64,000 nucleotides of DNA from Candidatus Symbiopectobacterium endolongispinus (lineage in GTDB: Bacteria; Pseudomonadota; Gammaproteobacteria; Enterobacterales; Enterobacteriaceae): contig NZ_JAFJYB010000002.1 of the NCBI RefSeq assembly GCF_018777385.1, forward strand, positions 558,001 through 622,000, in the 5' to 3' direction. Below, piece by piece: positions 1 through 8,596 of this stretch. Positions within the stretch are counted from its first letter, which is position 1. Each line of letters opens with the position of its first letter. Below the pieces are notes generated by a model. The model was not told the origin of the DNA and did no database searches. It worked only from the letters and a program-made list of their open reading frames with translations. The position numbers and the translations under genes were made by a program.

Positions 1-393
1 GAAGCCTTCGTCACGCTGTCAGCGCAAACACTGTAGATGATTATCAATGGGCAGCACCACAAAGGTGACGTGTTCGCCACCGCGCGCATTGCCGGGATTC
101 AGGCAGCTAAACGCACTTGGGAACTGATTCCCCTGTGCCATCCTCTGCTGTTAAGCAAAGTTGCCGTTGAGTTGACAGCCGAGCCTGAGCACAACCGGGT
201 GCGCATCGAATCGCTGTGCCGTTTAACCGGTAAAACTGGGGTGGAGATGGAAGCGCTGACCGCTGCCTCGGTAGCTGCGTTGACCATTTATGACATGTGC
301 AAAGCGGTGCAAAAAGACATGGTTATCGGCCCGGTGCGTTTGCTGGCAAAAAGCGGTGGCAAATCCGGCGATTTTCAGGCGGAGGTGCAATGA
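1..393 (+). pseudogene. moaC: moaC, cyclic pyranopterin monophosphate synthase (5' partial, in-frame stop)
   Basis: The reading frame is open from the window edge but is interrupted by TAG at 34-36, where Escherichia coli MoaC continues (ETLAMII). It then runs on from ATG 37 to a stop at 391-393, giving the last 118 of about 161 residues. The hexamer-interface and active-site parts are preserved, including LCHPL and the [13 protein letters not shown] segment that carries the catalytic Asp and Lys of the family. MoaC acts with MoaA to make cPMP, the first molybdopterin intermediate, in the cytosol. Translation could restart at ATG 37, directly after the stop, but the protein would lack its first 40 or so residues. 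The gene overlaps moaD by the usual ATGA. Family identity is certain; loss of function is an inference from the stop. Confidence 0.9.
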
Positions 394-563
394 TTAACGT
401 GTTGTTTTTCGCACAGGTTCGTGAACTGACGCAAACGGATTAGCTTAGTCTTCCTGCGGAATTTTCCTGCGTGGAGGATTTGCGCCAGACGTTGGTCGAG
501 CCTTCACACCCGCTACGCGATGGTGATGAAGTGGAGTTTTTTCCATCGGTAACCGGAGGCTGA
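390..563 (+). pseudogene. moaD: moaD, molybdopterin synthase small subunit (stop plus internal deletion)
   Basis: The start ATG at 390 overlaps the moaC stop. The N-terminus [17 protein letters not shown] matches MoaD, then an in-frame TAG follows at 441-443. The frame continues to the C-terminal FFPSVTGG. Compared with the usual 81 residues, roughly 24 are missing from the middle (between the DLRQ helix and the HPLRDGDEV strand). The C-terminal Gly-Gly, which is thiocarboxylated to carry sulfur for dithiolene formation in MoaE, is still encoded. MoaD would form a heterotetramer with MoaE. A stop and an in-frame deletion together make this a pseudogene. Confidence 0.88.
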
Positions 564-1031
564 TGATGCCAGTGAACTCACAACCAGAAACCCGGATTGA
601 GGTCGGCACTGCGCCGTTTGACGTGGGGCTGGCCTATCAGTGGCTGGCGCAATGTGACGAAGACGGTGCCGTGGTCACGTTCACTGGTAAAGTGCGCAAC
701 CATAATCTGGCTTCCGATGTGAGTGCATTGACGCTGGAGCACTATCCAGGGATGACTGAGAAAGCGTTGGCGGAAATCGTTGAGCAAGCCAGAGAACGCT
801 GCTCACTACCGCGTGTCTATGTTCCACCGCGTTGGACCGCTCTATCCCGGCGATGAAATCGTGTTTGTGGGCGTGAGCGCCGCACACCGTCAGGCGGCCT
901 TTGACGCTGCGCAATTTATTATGGATTACCTGAAAACCCGTGCGCCATTCTGTAAAAGGGAAGCGACGCCGGAGGGCGATCGCTGGGTGGATGCGCGTGA
1001 CAGTGACCATGCCGCTGCTGAACGTTGGTAA
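563..1031 (+). pseudogene. moaE: moaE, molybdopterin synthase large subunit (frameshift)
   Basis: The first part, from ATG 563 (overlapping the moaD stop), reads through VVTFTGKVRNHN and LEHYPGMTEKALAEIV. These are the conserved strand and the helix that contact MoaD. Near position 823 the frame shifts. The rest continues in another frame with HRVGPLYPGDEIVFVGV and the catalytic-region motif KTRAPFCKREATPEGDRWV. The total length matches the family (about 150 residues), so a single indel is the only visible lesion. MoaE transfers sulfur from MoaD to cPMP to make molybdopterin. One Cys (FCKRE) stands where E. coli has Trp (FWKRE). With moaC and moaD also broken, molybdenum cofactor synthesis from this locus is lost. 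Confidence 0.9.
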
Positions 1032-1203
1032 TTGACGCTCGTTGGTTTTCACCTCTTTCATTTGATTAATGATCGTTGAAGATGGCGTGATTTTCGCCAC
1101 ATGCGACACTGCGCCATGTGATACACTTGTCAATGGTGGGCGATGCACGCCCGAGTCACAATCTCTGTCTGCGGTGCCAGACAGCAAACGTAAGGGTAGT
1201 ATC

Positions 1204-1906
1204 ATGGATCGGTTCCCTCGTTCGGGCGATTCGATAGTCGAACGCGCTAATAGCGGCCTTCAGGCTTATATGGCGCAGGTTTATGGCTGGATGACCTGCG
1301 GTTTATTGCTGACGGCGTTTGTTTCCTGGTATGCGGCGCAATCCCCCCGCGATAATGAGTTTCGTTTTTTCCAGCCGGATTACCTTTTTCGGACTGATCA
1401 TTGCTCAGCTGGGGTTGGTGTTCGTGATTTCCGGTATGGTGCAGCGCTTGAGCGGTAGCGTGGCGGCAGGGCTGTTTATGCTCTATTCGGCGTTGACCGG
1501 ATTGACGCTCTCCAGCATCTTTATCCTCTATTCAGGGCAATCGATCGGCAGCACCTTTGTCATTACGGCAGGGATGTCCGGTGCCATGAGCCTGTATGGT
1601 TACACCACCAAACGCGGCCTGGGCAGCATGCTGTTCATGGGCCTGTTCGGTATCGTGCTGGCATCGTTGATCAATATCTGGTTGAAAAGCGATGCCTTGA
1701 TGTGGGCTGTGACCTATATCGGCGTGGTAGTGTTTGTGGGTTTGACGGCCTACGACACGCAAAAACTGAAAAATATCGGTGAGCAACTCTCTGCTGACGA
1801 CCGCGACAGTTTTCGCAAATATGCCATCGTGGGTGCATTGACGCTTTACCTGGACTTTATCAACCTGTTCCTGATGTTGCTGCGCATTTTCGGCAACCGC
1901 CGCTAA
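1204..1906 (+). pseudogene. ybhL: ybhL-like Bax inhibitor-1 / YccA family membrane protein (homopolymer frameshift)
   Basis: Starts MDRFPRSGDSIVERANSGLQ, like E. coli YbhL, and ends LLRIFGNRR. It is an inner-membrane protein with about seven hydrophobic segments in the Bax-inhibitor-1 family; no biochemical role is firmly established. The frame breaks once, at a run of six C (1343-1348). With five C the reading would pass directly from SWYAAQSP to AIMSFVF and stay open to the stop. All downstream motifs (LYSALTGLTLSSIF, GLTAYDTQKLK) are intact, so decay is very recent or the extra C is a sequence error. In E. coli ybhL also lies just after moaE. Confidence 0.9.
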
Positions 1907-1943
1907 TACGCATCTGCAATTTGAAGTATGACGGGTATATAGC

Positions 1944-1971
1944 CCCGCGCGTAGAACGTGCGGTTTTTTTT
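1944..1971 (+). terminator. rho-independent terminator after ybhL
   Basis: The seven-base arms CCGCGCG and CGTGCGG pair with one G-U, around a short TAGAA loop, and are followed by eight T. It lies 38 bases past the ybhL stop. Confidence 0.75.
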
Positions 1972-2023
1972 GGGCGCAACCTGGCCATTACCGCATGGTT
2001 GATGTTGAAACTTGTAAAACCTA

Positions 2024-2218
2024 CTTGGTGATTATTTTTTGATGGCATGTGTGCAGTAATAATCGCTGACCTGTCAGGATTTTTACAAGAGTATGACTAT
2101 ATACCACGATCATACGGTGTGGCAGGATGTGTACCGCCCGACGATAAAGGGTATCAGTTGTTATATAAAAGTGACGGTACTCGATGATGTACTCATCGTC
2201 TCATTTAAGGAGAAGTAG
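2024..2218 (+). pseudogene. mqsR: mqsR, mRNA interferase toxin (N-terminal part lost, frameshifted)
   Basis: Translation of 2078-2218 gives DFYKSMTIYHDHTVWQDVYR and onward to VSFKEK, closely matching the last 45 or so residues of E. coli MqsR. The Lys, Gln and Tyr implicated in RNA cleavage (YKSM, WQDVY, CYIKV) are kept. Just upstream, in another frame, DGMCAVIIADLS matches the preceding MqsR segment, so a frameshift lies near 2075. Further upstream only a short LGDYF trace near 2024 remains, in yet another frame. The first half of the toxin, with the start codon and the N-terminal His, is gone. The remnant ends two bases before the mqsA start, the native operon spacing. This toxin cannot be made. 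Confidence 0.85.
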
Positions 2219-2219
2219 A

Positions 2220-2618
2220 ATGAAATGTCCTCAGTGTGGCGATGCCGAAATGGAACAACGTGTAAAAGATGTTCCCTATTCATGGCGTGGCAAAAAAACG
2301 ATTTTACAGCAAATCTGCGCGTTGCATTGCCCTAAGTGTGGTGAAACGGTGATGGACAAAGCCGAGTCGGCCGAGTACATGGCGAAATTGGTCGAGCTTA
2401 AGAATTCGATTATTAATGATACGGTCAAACCGGCGTATATCATGAACGTGCGAAAGAAACTCGAATTATCGCAACGAGAAGCCGGGCGGATATTTGGTGG
2501 CGGTGATAATGCATTTTACCGGTATGAAGCGGGAAAATCGCAGCCCCATCCTTCTACGGTGAAATTGCTGAAACTTCTCGATCGCCACCCAGAGTTACTC
2601 AATGAAATTTGTGGTTGA
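2220..2618 (+). CDS. mqsA: MqsA antitoxin / DNA-binding repressor
   Basis: 132 residues, like the 131-residue E. coli MqsA. The N-terminal zinc domain has two CxxC pairs (residues 3-6 and 37-40) and the C-terminal helix-turn-helix reads LELSQREAGRIFGGG then AFYRYE and PHPSTVKLL. MqsA neutralises MqsR and represses its own promoter through the HTH. The start is set by an AAGGAG ribosome site at 2207-2212 and by the match to MKCP; a longer frame from 2184 is unlikely. The gene is fully open although its toxin (2024-2218) is destroyed, so it is an orphan antitoxin that may survive only as a repressor. Confidence 0.93.
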   Translation: MKCPQCGDAEMEQRVKDVPYSWRGKKTILQQICALHCPKCGETVMDKAESAEYMAKLVELKNSIINDTVKPAYIMNVRKKLELSQREAGRIFGGGDNAFYRYEAGKSQPHPSTVKLLKLLDRHPELLNEICG

Positions 2619-2641
2619 GTTGAGCAAAAACCGATGGTGCT

Positions 2642-3747
2642 TTACGACATCTTTCGCCTGAACAGCCCGTAGGCCGCGCTGCCGGTAGTCGCAGTGATAG
2701 CCAGCAGTGTCCCACCGGCTGTGCTATACCACGCTGAAATCGGCCCCTTTGAGGTAAATCTGCTTGGTGATGTCAGTAAAATGGCGGATGGGGTTCACCC
2801 AGGTCAGATTCTGTAACCATAGCGGCATGTTTTCCACCGGAGAGACATAGCCTGAGAGCAGGATGGCGGGCATCAGAAAAACAAACACACCGATGAACGC
2901 TTGCTGCTGCGTGGCGCACAGCGACGAAATCAGTAAACCAAATCCCACCAGAGATAAGCCGTACAGCAGCATCGCCGCATAAAACAGCAGCAGTAAGCCA
3001 GCAAATGGAATCTGGTAAGCGAAGATCCCTGCCAGCAGCACGATGGTAGCCTGACCGGTAGCGACAATCAGCGCCGGTACCGCTTTACCAATAAAAATTT
3101 GCCAGGTTGCCAGCGGCGATACCAGCAACTGGTCGAGTGCACCATGTTCACGCTCGCGCGCTACAGAGAGCGCTGTCACAATCAATACGCCGATGGTAGT
3201 TCATGGCGATAAGCGAAGGCACCACAAACCACTTGTAGTTCAGATTCGGGTTATACCAGTGACGCACCACCAGTTCGCTCTGGTTGTTTCGCGTTGCTCC
3301 CACCATCAGCTCCCGTTCATATTCCTGAACTATCTGCTGTATATCATTTGTCGCAATTTGCGCGCTGTTAGAACGCCGTCCATCCAGAATGACCTTAAGC
3401 GAGGTACTGTTGCCGTTGGCAAGGTCGCGGGAGAAGTCGGGCGGAAATCGTACCAGCAATAACGCCTTCTGGTTGTCGATAGCTGGCGCGATGGCCTGCT
3501 GGCTGCGCAGCGTTAATACCTGAGAGAAGGTGTGCGCGTTGGCGATGCGCTGTGTCAGTTCAATCGATGCCGGTCCATTGTCTTCGCTATAAATCGCGAT
3601 GGTGGCATTGGTGACATCCTGCGTCGCGGCGAACGGGAACAGAGAAACCTGAAGCACTACCGGGAGAACCAGCAGGCTGCTGGTTTGCGGTTCGCGCAGC
3701 AGCGATTGTAGCTCTTTGACGATCAGCGTCCATAAGCGGTAAAACAT
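2642..3747 (-). pseudogene. ybhR: ybhR, ABC-2 exporter permease (two frameshifts)
   Basis: The frame opens [20 protein letters not shown] and contains the large periplasmic loop typical of ABC-2 permeases. It then shifts near 3190 at the start of the second membrane segment ([21 protein letters not shown]). A second shift near 2727 separates GADFSV from the C-terminal ATTGSAAYGLFRRKMS, which ends at TAA 2642-2644. In E. coli YbhFSR is an exporter of drugs and cations, regulated by CecR. The gene lies 12 bases downstream of ybhS in the same operon order as E. coli. Confidence 0.88.
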
Positions 3748-3759
3748 TGCGATCCCTCC

Positions 3760-4926
3760 CTAATCCAATCTGCGCCGCGTTTTTAACGCGGTCAACCCGA
3801 TGAAAAACAGCGTGGCAAGGCTTAAAAAGCCCAGATTGACCAGCAAGATGCTGACCACGTTACCCGTGAGGAATAAGCTTTGCAGCGTACTGACGAAATA
3901 GCGTGCGGGAATGATGTAAGAGACGGCGCGTACCAGCGCCGGCATGCTGTCAATTTCAAAGATAAACCCGGAGAGCATGACCGCCGGCAAGAATGCAGCG
4001 TTCAGCGCTACCATAGCCGCATTGAACTGGTTGCGTGTCAGGGTGGAAATCAGCAGTCCCATACCTAGGGTACAGGCAAGAAACAGGCTGCTGATGCCAA
4101 ACAGTATCCAGAGCGATCCACGGTAAGGAACATGCAGCACGAAGACGGCCACCACCATGCACAGCACCATGGCTATCATGCCCAAGCCATAGTAGGGGAT
4201 TAACTTGGCCAGTAGCGGCTCTGCACGCGTAACCTGCGTTGACAGCAGTGCTTCCATGGTGCCGCGCTCCCATTCTCAGGCAATCACTAATGAGGTCAGA
4301 ATGGCACCAATGACGGTCATGATAATGGTGATGGCACCGGGAATGATAAAGTGTTGGCTGATTGCTGCCGGGTTGAACCAATAGCGCATTTGTACCTCAA
4401 TGGGTTGCGTAAAAGTGCTCCCCTGAGCCAACGCGCGCTGTTCCTGCCAGACCTTCCAAACCCCTTGCACATAGCCGGAAACGAAATTGGCGGTATTAGG
4501 CTCACTGCCGTCAGTGATCACCTGTATCGAGGCCAGTCCTCCGGGTTGTGACAATTGCTTGGCGAAATTGCCAGGGATGGTGATCAAACCGCGAATGCGC
4601 CCCGCTTGCATCAACTGGATCAATGTTTGGCGGTCGCGACTGATGGTCGGTTCAATATAGGGGGAAGCGGCAAAGGTTTGGGCTAAATCGCGCGCCGCTT
4701 CACTCTGCTCTTCCAGCAGGATACCGACGTGTAAGCGACTGGGGTCGAGGTTTATGCCATAGCCAAAAATAAACAACAGCATTAATGGGATGATAAAGGC
4801 GATCAGACTGCTGCTGGGATCGCGCACAATCTGCTTGCTCTCTTTGCGACACAATGCCCGCAAGCGCCGCCAGGAAAAGGCGGTGCTGTCCGACACGGGG
4901 TTGCTGTTGGCATTAGTCATGGGCAT
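3760..4926 (-). pseudogene. ybhS: ybhS, ABC-2 exporter permease (single nonsense codon)
   Basis: This is the second permease of the YbhFSR exporter. From ATG 4926 (overlapping the ybhF 3' end) it reads as an ABC-2 protein to SLVIA. It meets TGA at 4276-4278 and continues in the same frame with [13 protein letters not shown] to the C-terminal KTRRRLD. E. coli has Arg at the stop position, so a C-to-T transition (CGA to TGA) explains it. Otherwise the length (388 codons) and motifs ([17 protein letters not shown]) are normal. The substitution is not in a homopolymer and is good evidence for true decay. Confidence 0.9.
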
Positions 4927-6467
4927 TCTCCGTGTCGTAGGCCTGAATCAGGGCGATAAACGCCTGCTCCATGCTGGGATCGGGCATGTCTGGCGTAACC
5001 GCCTGGTGCTTTAAGGCATCGGGTGTGCCGCTGGCAATCAGCTTGCCGCGATAAACCAGGCCGATACGATCGCAATATTCCGCCTCATCCATAAAGTGAG
5101 TGGTCACCATGACAGTCATGCCCCGGCTGACCATGCCGTTGATGTGCATCCAGAACTCCCGGCGGGTGAGGGGATCGACGCCAGAGAAAAAACGCAGGTT
5201 TTGTTCTACCGTCAGGTTACCGTACAGAGAAAATTTCTGTGCCATATAACCCAGATGCTGACGCGCTTTACCGGAGCTGATTTTAAGATCCATGCCCAGC
5301 ACGCGCGCATGGCATTCACTGGGCGTGAGCAACCCGCACATCATCTTGAAGGTGGTTGATTTCCCTGCACCATTGGGGCCGAGCAGCCCGAAAATCTCGC
5401 CGCGGCGCACGGTAAAATCGACCCGATCGGTCGCGATAAATTCACCAAATTTTTTGGTCAGATGACGGGCTTCGATCACCTTGTCATAGCCATCATCGGG
5501 AATGAACGGCATAATGCGTGCCAGTGAGGAATCCCCTTTGGGGCCACCGCCTAACAGGTCGATAAAGGCATCCTCAAAGCGTGGGCTGTCGCTTCGATGT
5601 TGTCCGGCGTCAGCGGCAGTGTGTCACACAGGCTGGACGGGGTTGCGCCTGCCTTCAGCATCAGACGCACATATTTGCCTTGAATGACGCCGTCAGTGAC
5701 GGCGGAGTGCTGCAATGCCTGTTGCAGCAGCGTGCGGTGTGCAACGCCATCGTCATGTGCCAGCACGCAGCGATCGGCCATGGTGGCGGTAAGATCTTGC
5801 GGCGCGCCGCGATACAGCAATTAGCCGTTATTCAACAGCAGCACATCACGACACTGCCCTGCCTCATCGAGATAAGACGTGCTCCACAGGATCAGCATAC
5901 CGTCGTCAGCGAGTTCGTGCACCATGCGCCACAGCTCGCGTCGTGATGTGGGGTCAACTCCGACGCCCGGCTCATCCAGCAACAGTACGTTAGGCTGGCC
6001 CAGCAGGGTACAGGCCAGCCCCAGCTTCTGCTTCATGCCGCCAGAAAGTTTTCCAGACAGACGCGTGGTAAAGCGCGCGAGGTCGGTCAACATCAGCAAG
6101 CGTTCAAAGGTTTCCTGACGCTGTGTGCCGGTAATGCCGCGCAGGTCGGCGTAAAGCGTCAGGTTTTCCATCACGCTCAGGTCTTCATACAGCCAAAATT
6201 TCTGGGCATATAACCAAGGATGGCGTGCAATTGCCGGTCATCCTGTACCGGATCGAGCCCCATCACGCGCAGAGTCCCGCTGCTCGGTGTTAACAGACCG
6301 GCCAGCATACGAATCAGCGTGGTCTTACCCGCGCCGTCAGGCCCCACTAAGCCGATAACCGCACCCGTATCAAGCGTGGCGGTCAGCGGTTTCAGCGCGG
6401 GCGTGGTGCTGTCATGGAAGGTTTTTTCTACCCCGTCCAGCGTAATGCGTGGCATGGGACTGTTCAT
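4913..6467 (-). pseudogene. ybhF: ybhF, fused two-domain ABC ATPase (frameshifts, stop and deletion)
   Basis: The first nucleotide-binding domain has Walker [15 protein letters not shown], signature LSGGMKQK and Walker B LLLDEPGVGVDP, but shifts frame near 6203 (after LGYMP). A TAA at 5821-5823 follows LLLNNG, where Glu is expected. Another shift lies near 5550 in the linker. The second domain keeps Walker A LLGPNGAGKSTTFKM, but jumps in frame from RFFSGV straight to DPLTRREFW near 5180. About 60 residues holding its signature motif and Walker B are deleted. This ATPase would energise the YbhSR permeases. With four independent lesions it is the most decayed member of the operon. Confidence 0.9.
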
Positions 6468-7451
6468 GGCGTTACGCTATCAGTATCAAAGCGCAACGTC
6501 ACCGGCATCCCTTGACGCAGCAGGTCGTCCGCATCGTTCACGATGATACGCAGCCGATAAACCAGATCGGTACGCAGCGCCGGGGTTTCTACGCTTTTTG
6601 GGGTGAATTCTGCGCTGGGGGACACAAATCCGACCGTGCCGTGGTAGGGGCTGTCTGGGCGGCTGTCCGTATAAATCAGCACTTGTCGTCCCGGTTTCGC
6701 GTGCCCAAGCTGTGGCTCATCAATGTAGGCACGAATCCACACCGGACGGGTTAACGAGAGCGTAAATACGGTACTGCCCGCGCTGAGCATGCTGCCTGCT
6801 TCTGCAGCACGGGTGAGGATCACGCCATCAGAAGGGGCGGTAAGCGTGGTATCGCTCAGATCGAGAATGGCCTGCGCCTGTACTGCTTGCGCTTGTGCCA
6901 GTGCCGCCTCGGCGGCGGCAATCTCTTGCGGACGGTTGCCGCTTTCGAACTGGCCCAATTTCTCTTTAGCAGCTTGCAGCGTAGCAAGTGCCTGTTGACG
7001 CGCCGAACGGGCATCGTCTAACGTATTTTGTGCTACGGCACCCTTGCCCCACATGCCTTGCTGGCGTTGATAGAATTTATCGGCGTACTCATAGGCGGCC
7101 TGCGCTTGGTCCACTTGAGCAACCTCTTCACGCCGATAACCTTCCTGAAGCAGTGCCAGTTGAGCCGCCGCGCTGGCAACGTTGGCGTCAGCCTGGCGCA
7201 GCGCATTGTGGTGCGGTGCAGTATCCAGCGCAGCGATTGCCTGTCCTGCCTTAACGCTGTCCCCCCTCATCCACCTGCAAGGTTGCCAGACGTCCACTGA
7301 CGCGAAACGCTAGATTCACCGTACGAATATCCACGTTACCGTACAGCGTTATGGGCGTGTCACGGCGTGCATAGTGCGCCCAGCCTGCGTAGAGTGCGGC
7401 TGCCAACAGTAAAAGCACCAGAATGGTCACGCGCGATTTAACTTTATTCAT
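6464..7451 (-). pseudogene. ybhG: ybhG, periplasmic adaptor (HlyD family) (homopolymer frameshift)
   Basis: The N-terminal membrane anchor [20 protein letters not shown] is followed by [15 protein letters not shown]. It then breaks at a run of six G on the coding strand (6 C at 7261-7266). With five G the frame would join [17 protein letters not shown], the lipoyl half-motif of membrane fusion proteins, and stay open to TGA 6464. The long Ala/Gln-rich coiled coil (about residues 90-210) and the C-terminal barrel are intact. The stop overlaps the ybhF start by ATGA. In E. coli this adaptor belongs to the ybhGFSR operon controlled by CecR. Confidence 0.9.
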
Positions 7452-7482
7452 GGAAGGCTTCCCTTTTGACCAGCTAAAAGCA

Positions 7483-8163
7483 TCAGCGCTGTTGTGCGGC
7501 TCTCAGGCCGTCAAGCACCAGCGCTATGTGTTGTGTCACCACGTCGTTAATCACCAGACTCTGTTCTAAACCAATGTCGTCCCAGCCTGCTCGTAGTCGT
7601 ATGGTTTCCCGGGCAAAGCGGAATGCCAGCGCTTCACCGATCAGCGCATGGGCGTGGATAACGGTTATACGATCGTTGCTGTCTAGCCCGGTGTAGCCAG
7701 CGACCAGTTGCGTCATCAACTGATGCATGGGCGCGATAATGCTCTAGTGCATCAGCGGATAGGCATCTGTCGGTGAAAACTGTTCGCGCGACATAAAGCG
7801 GCTGAAGTGCAACGTTTCCGGGCTGGTCATCAGCCGAGTAAAGTTCAGCACCAGTTTTTGCAAATACACCACGTAACGTTCTGGCGTGCCTGCGGGCTGT
7901 TGCAGGTACTCGGTAATTTCAATGCGCAAAGGGAGATAGGTGCGCGCCACTTCATCGGCAATAGCGCTTGCCACCGCGCTATATAACCCCTCTTTGGAGT
8001 GAAAATGATAGGTGATAGCGGCAATATTCTGCCCGGCACGGCGGGCAATGTCGCGCGTTGTGGCGGCTTGTAGGCCAAACTCGCCAAACACCTCAAGGGC
8101 TGCCTGTAACAGTCGTTGCTTGGTGTGGTCGCCTCGTGTAGGCGACGTTGCCGGAAAAAGCAT
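7483..8163 (-). pseudogene. cecR: cecR (ybiH), TetR-family repressor (nonsense codon)
   Basis: The N-terminal HTH reads TKQRLLQAALEVFGEFG then AATTRDIARRAGQNIAAITY, typical TetR. The frame is stopped by TAG at 7744-7746 after DAYPLMH, where family members have Glu. The rest (SIIAPMHQLMTQLVAGY onward to [10 protein letters not shown]) continues in the same frame. I use ATG 8163, which gives 226 codons and fits the 223-residue E. coli protein; a TTG at 8181 is an alternative. CecR represses ybhGFSR and rhlE in E. coli and sits in the same place here. An AATC-GTAT-GATT inverted repeat at 8184-8195 just upstream could be its operator, but this is a guess. Confidence 0.87.
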
Positions 8164-8394
8164 GGCATAAGCCCCATTCAATCAATCGTATGATTAAATT
8201 TAGTGGTTTTTGGGATTTTTTATGTGATCTGATTCTCAGTTAATAGGTGCGATTGTTTCTTCTACATAGGTGCAGGTACCGCATTGGCGATTTCAGACGA
8301 CAAACATTTTCTATATCCCTTTAATTTGTAATGAAAAAGATGTGATTGTTAGTGTAACGAAAATATAGCGTAAAATTTGTTATTGCTATTATTG

Positions 8395-8413
8395 AATGGT
8401 AATAATTACCATT
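8395..8413 (+). promoter_or_regulatory. Fur-box-like perfect palindrome with promoter
   Basis: AATGGTAAT-A-ATTACCATT is a perfect 19-base palindrome of the Fur type. A promoter with TTACCA (8406-8411), 17 bases, then TATAGT (8429-8434) overlaps it, so Fur binding would block transcription towards the siderophore receptor at 8597. The palindrome is seen; Fur binding is inferred from its form and the iron-uptake context. Confidence 0.7.
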
Positions 8414-8440
8414 AACAATCTCATTATCTATAGTGCATAA

Positions 8441-8539
8441 ACATCAACGGCCTGGCTGCTTAAGGCTCGTCGTGCACTAGCAATGAATTCTGTCCGCCAA
8501 CGCCATTCCTAATCGGAGTGGCGTTGGGCGGATTTTTTT
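8441..8539 (+). ncRNA. candidate Fur-regulated small RNA or attenuated leader
   Basis: A transcript starting about seven bases after the TATAGT box would run about 99 bases and end in a strong intrinsic terminator. No open reading frame of note lies in it and the gene on the other side (cecR) is divergent, so the terminator has no obvious protein-coding owner. It does not match the RyhB core that I know. It may be an independent iron-regulated sRNA, or a leader whose terminator controls read-through into the receptor gene. No direct evidence of transcription is available. Confidence 0.4.
8493..8539 (+). terminator. strong rho-independent terminator upstream of the TonB receptor
   Basis: TCCGCC-AACGCCA pairs with TGGCGTT-G-GGCGGA with one bulged G. 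Four further pairs close a five-base loop, and seven T follow (8533-8539). About 17 pairs in all. Confidence 0.85.
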
Positions 8540-8596
8540 ATGCCGAGCCATGTGGGTTCCCGGCGTGCCATTACCAGGTGAAAACAGGAGGAGCGC

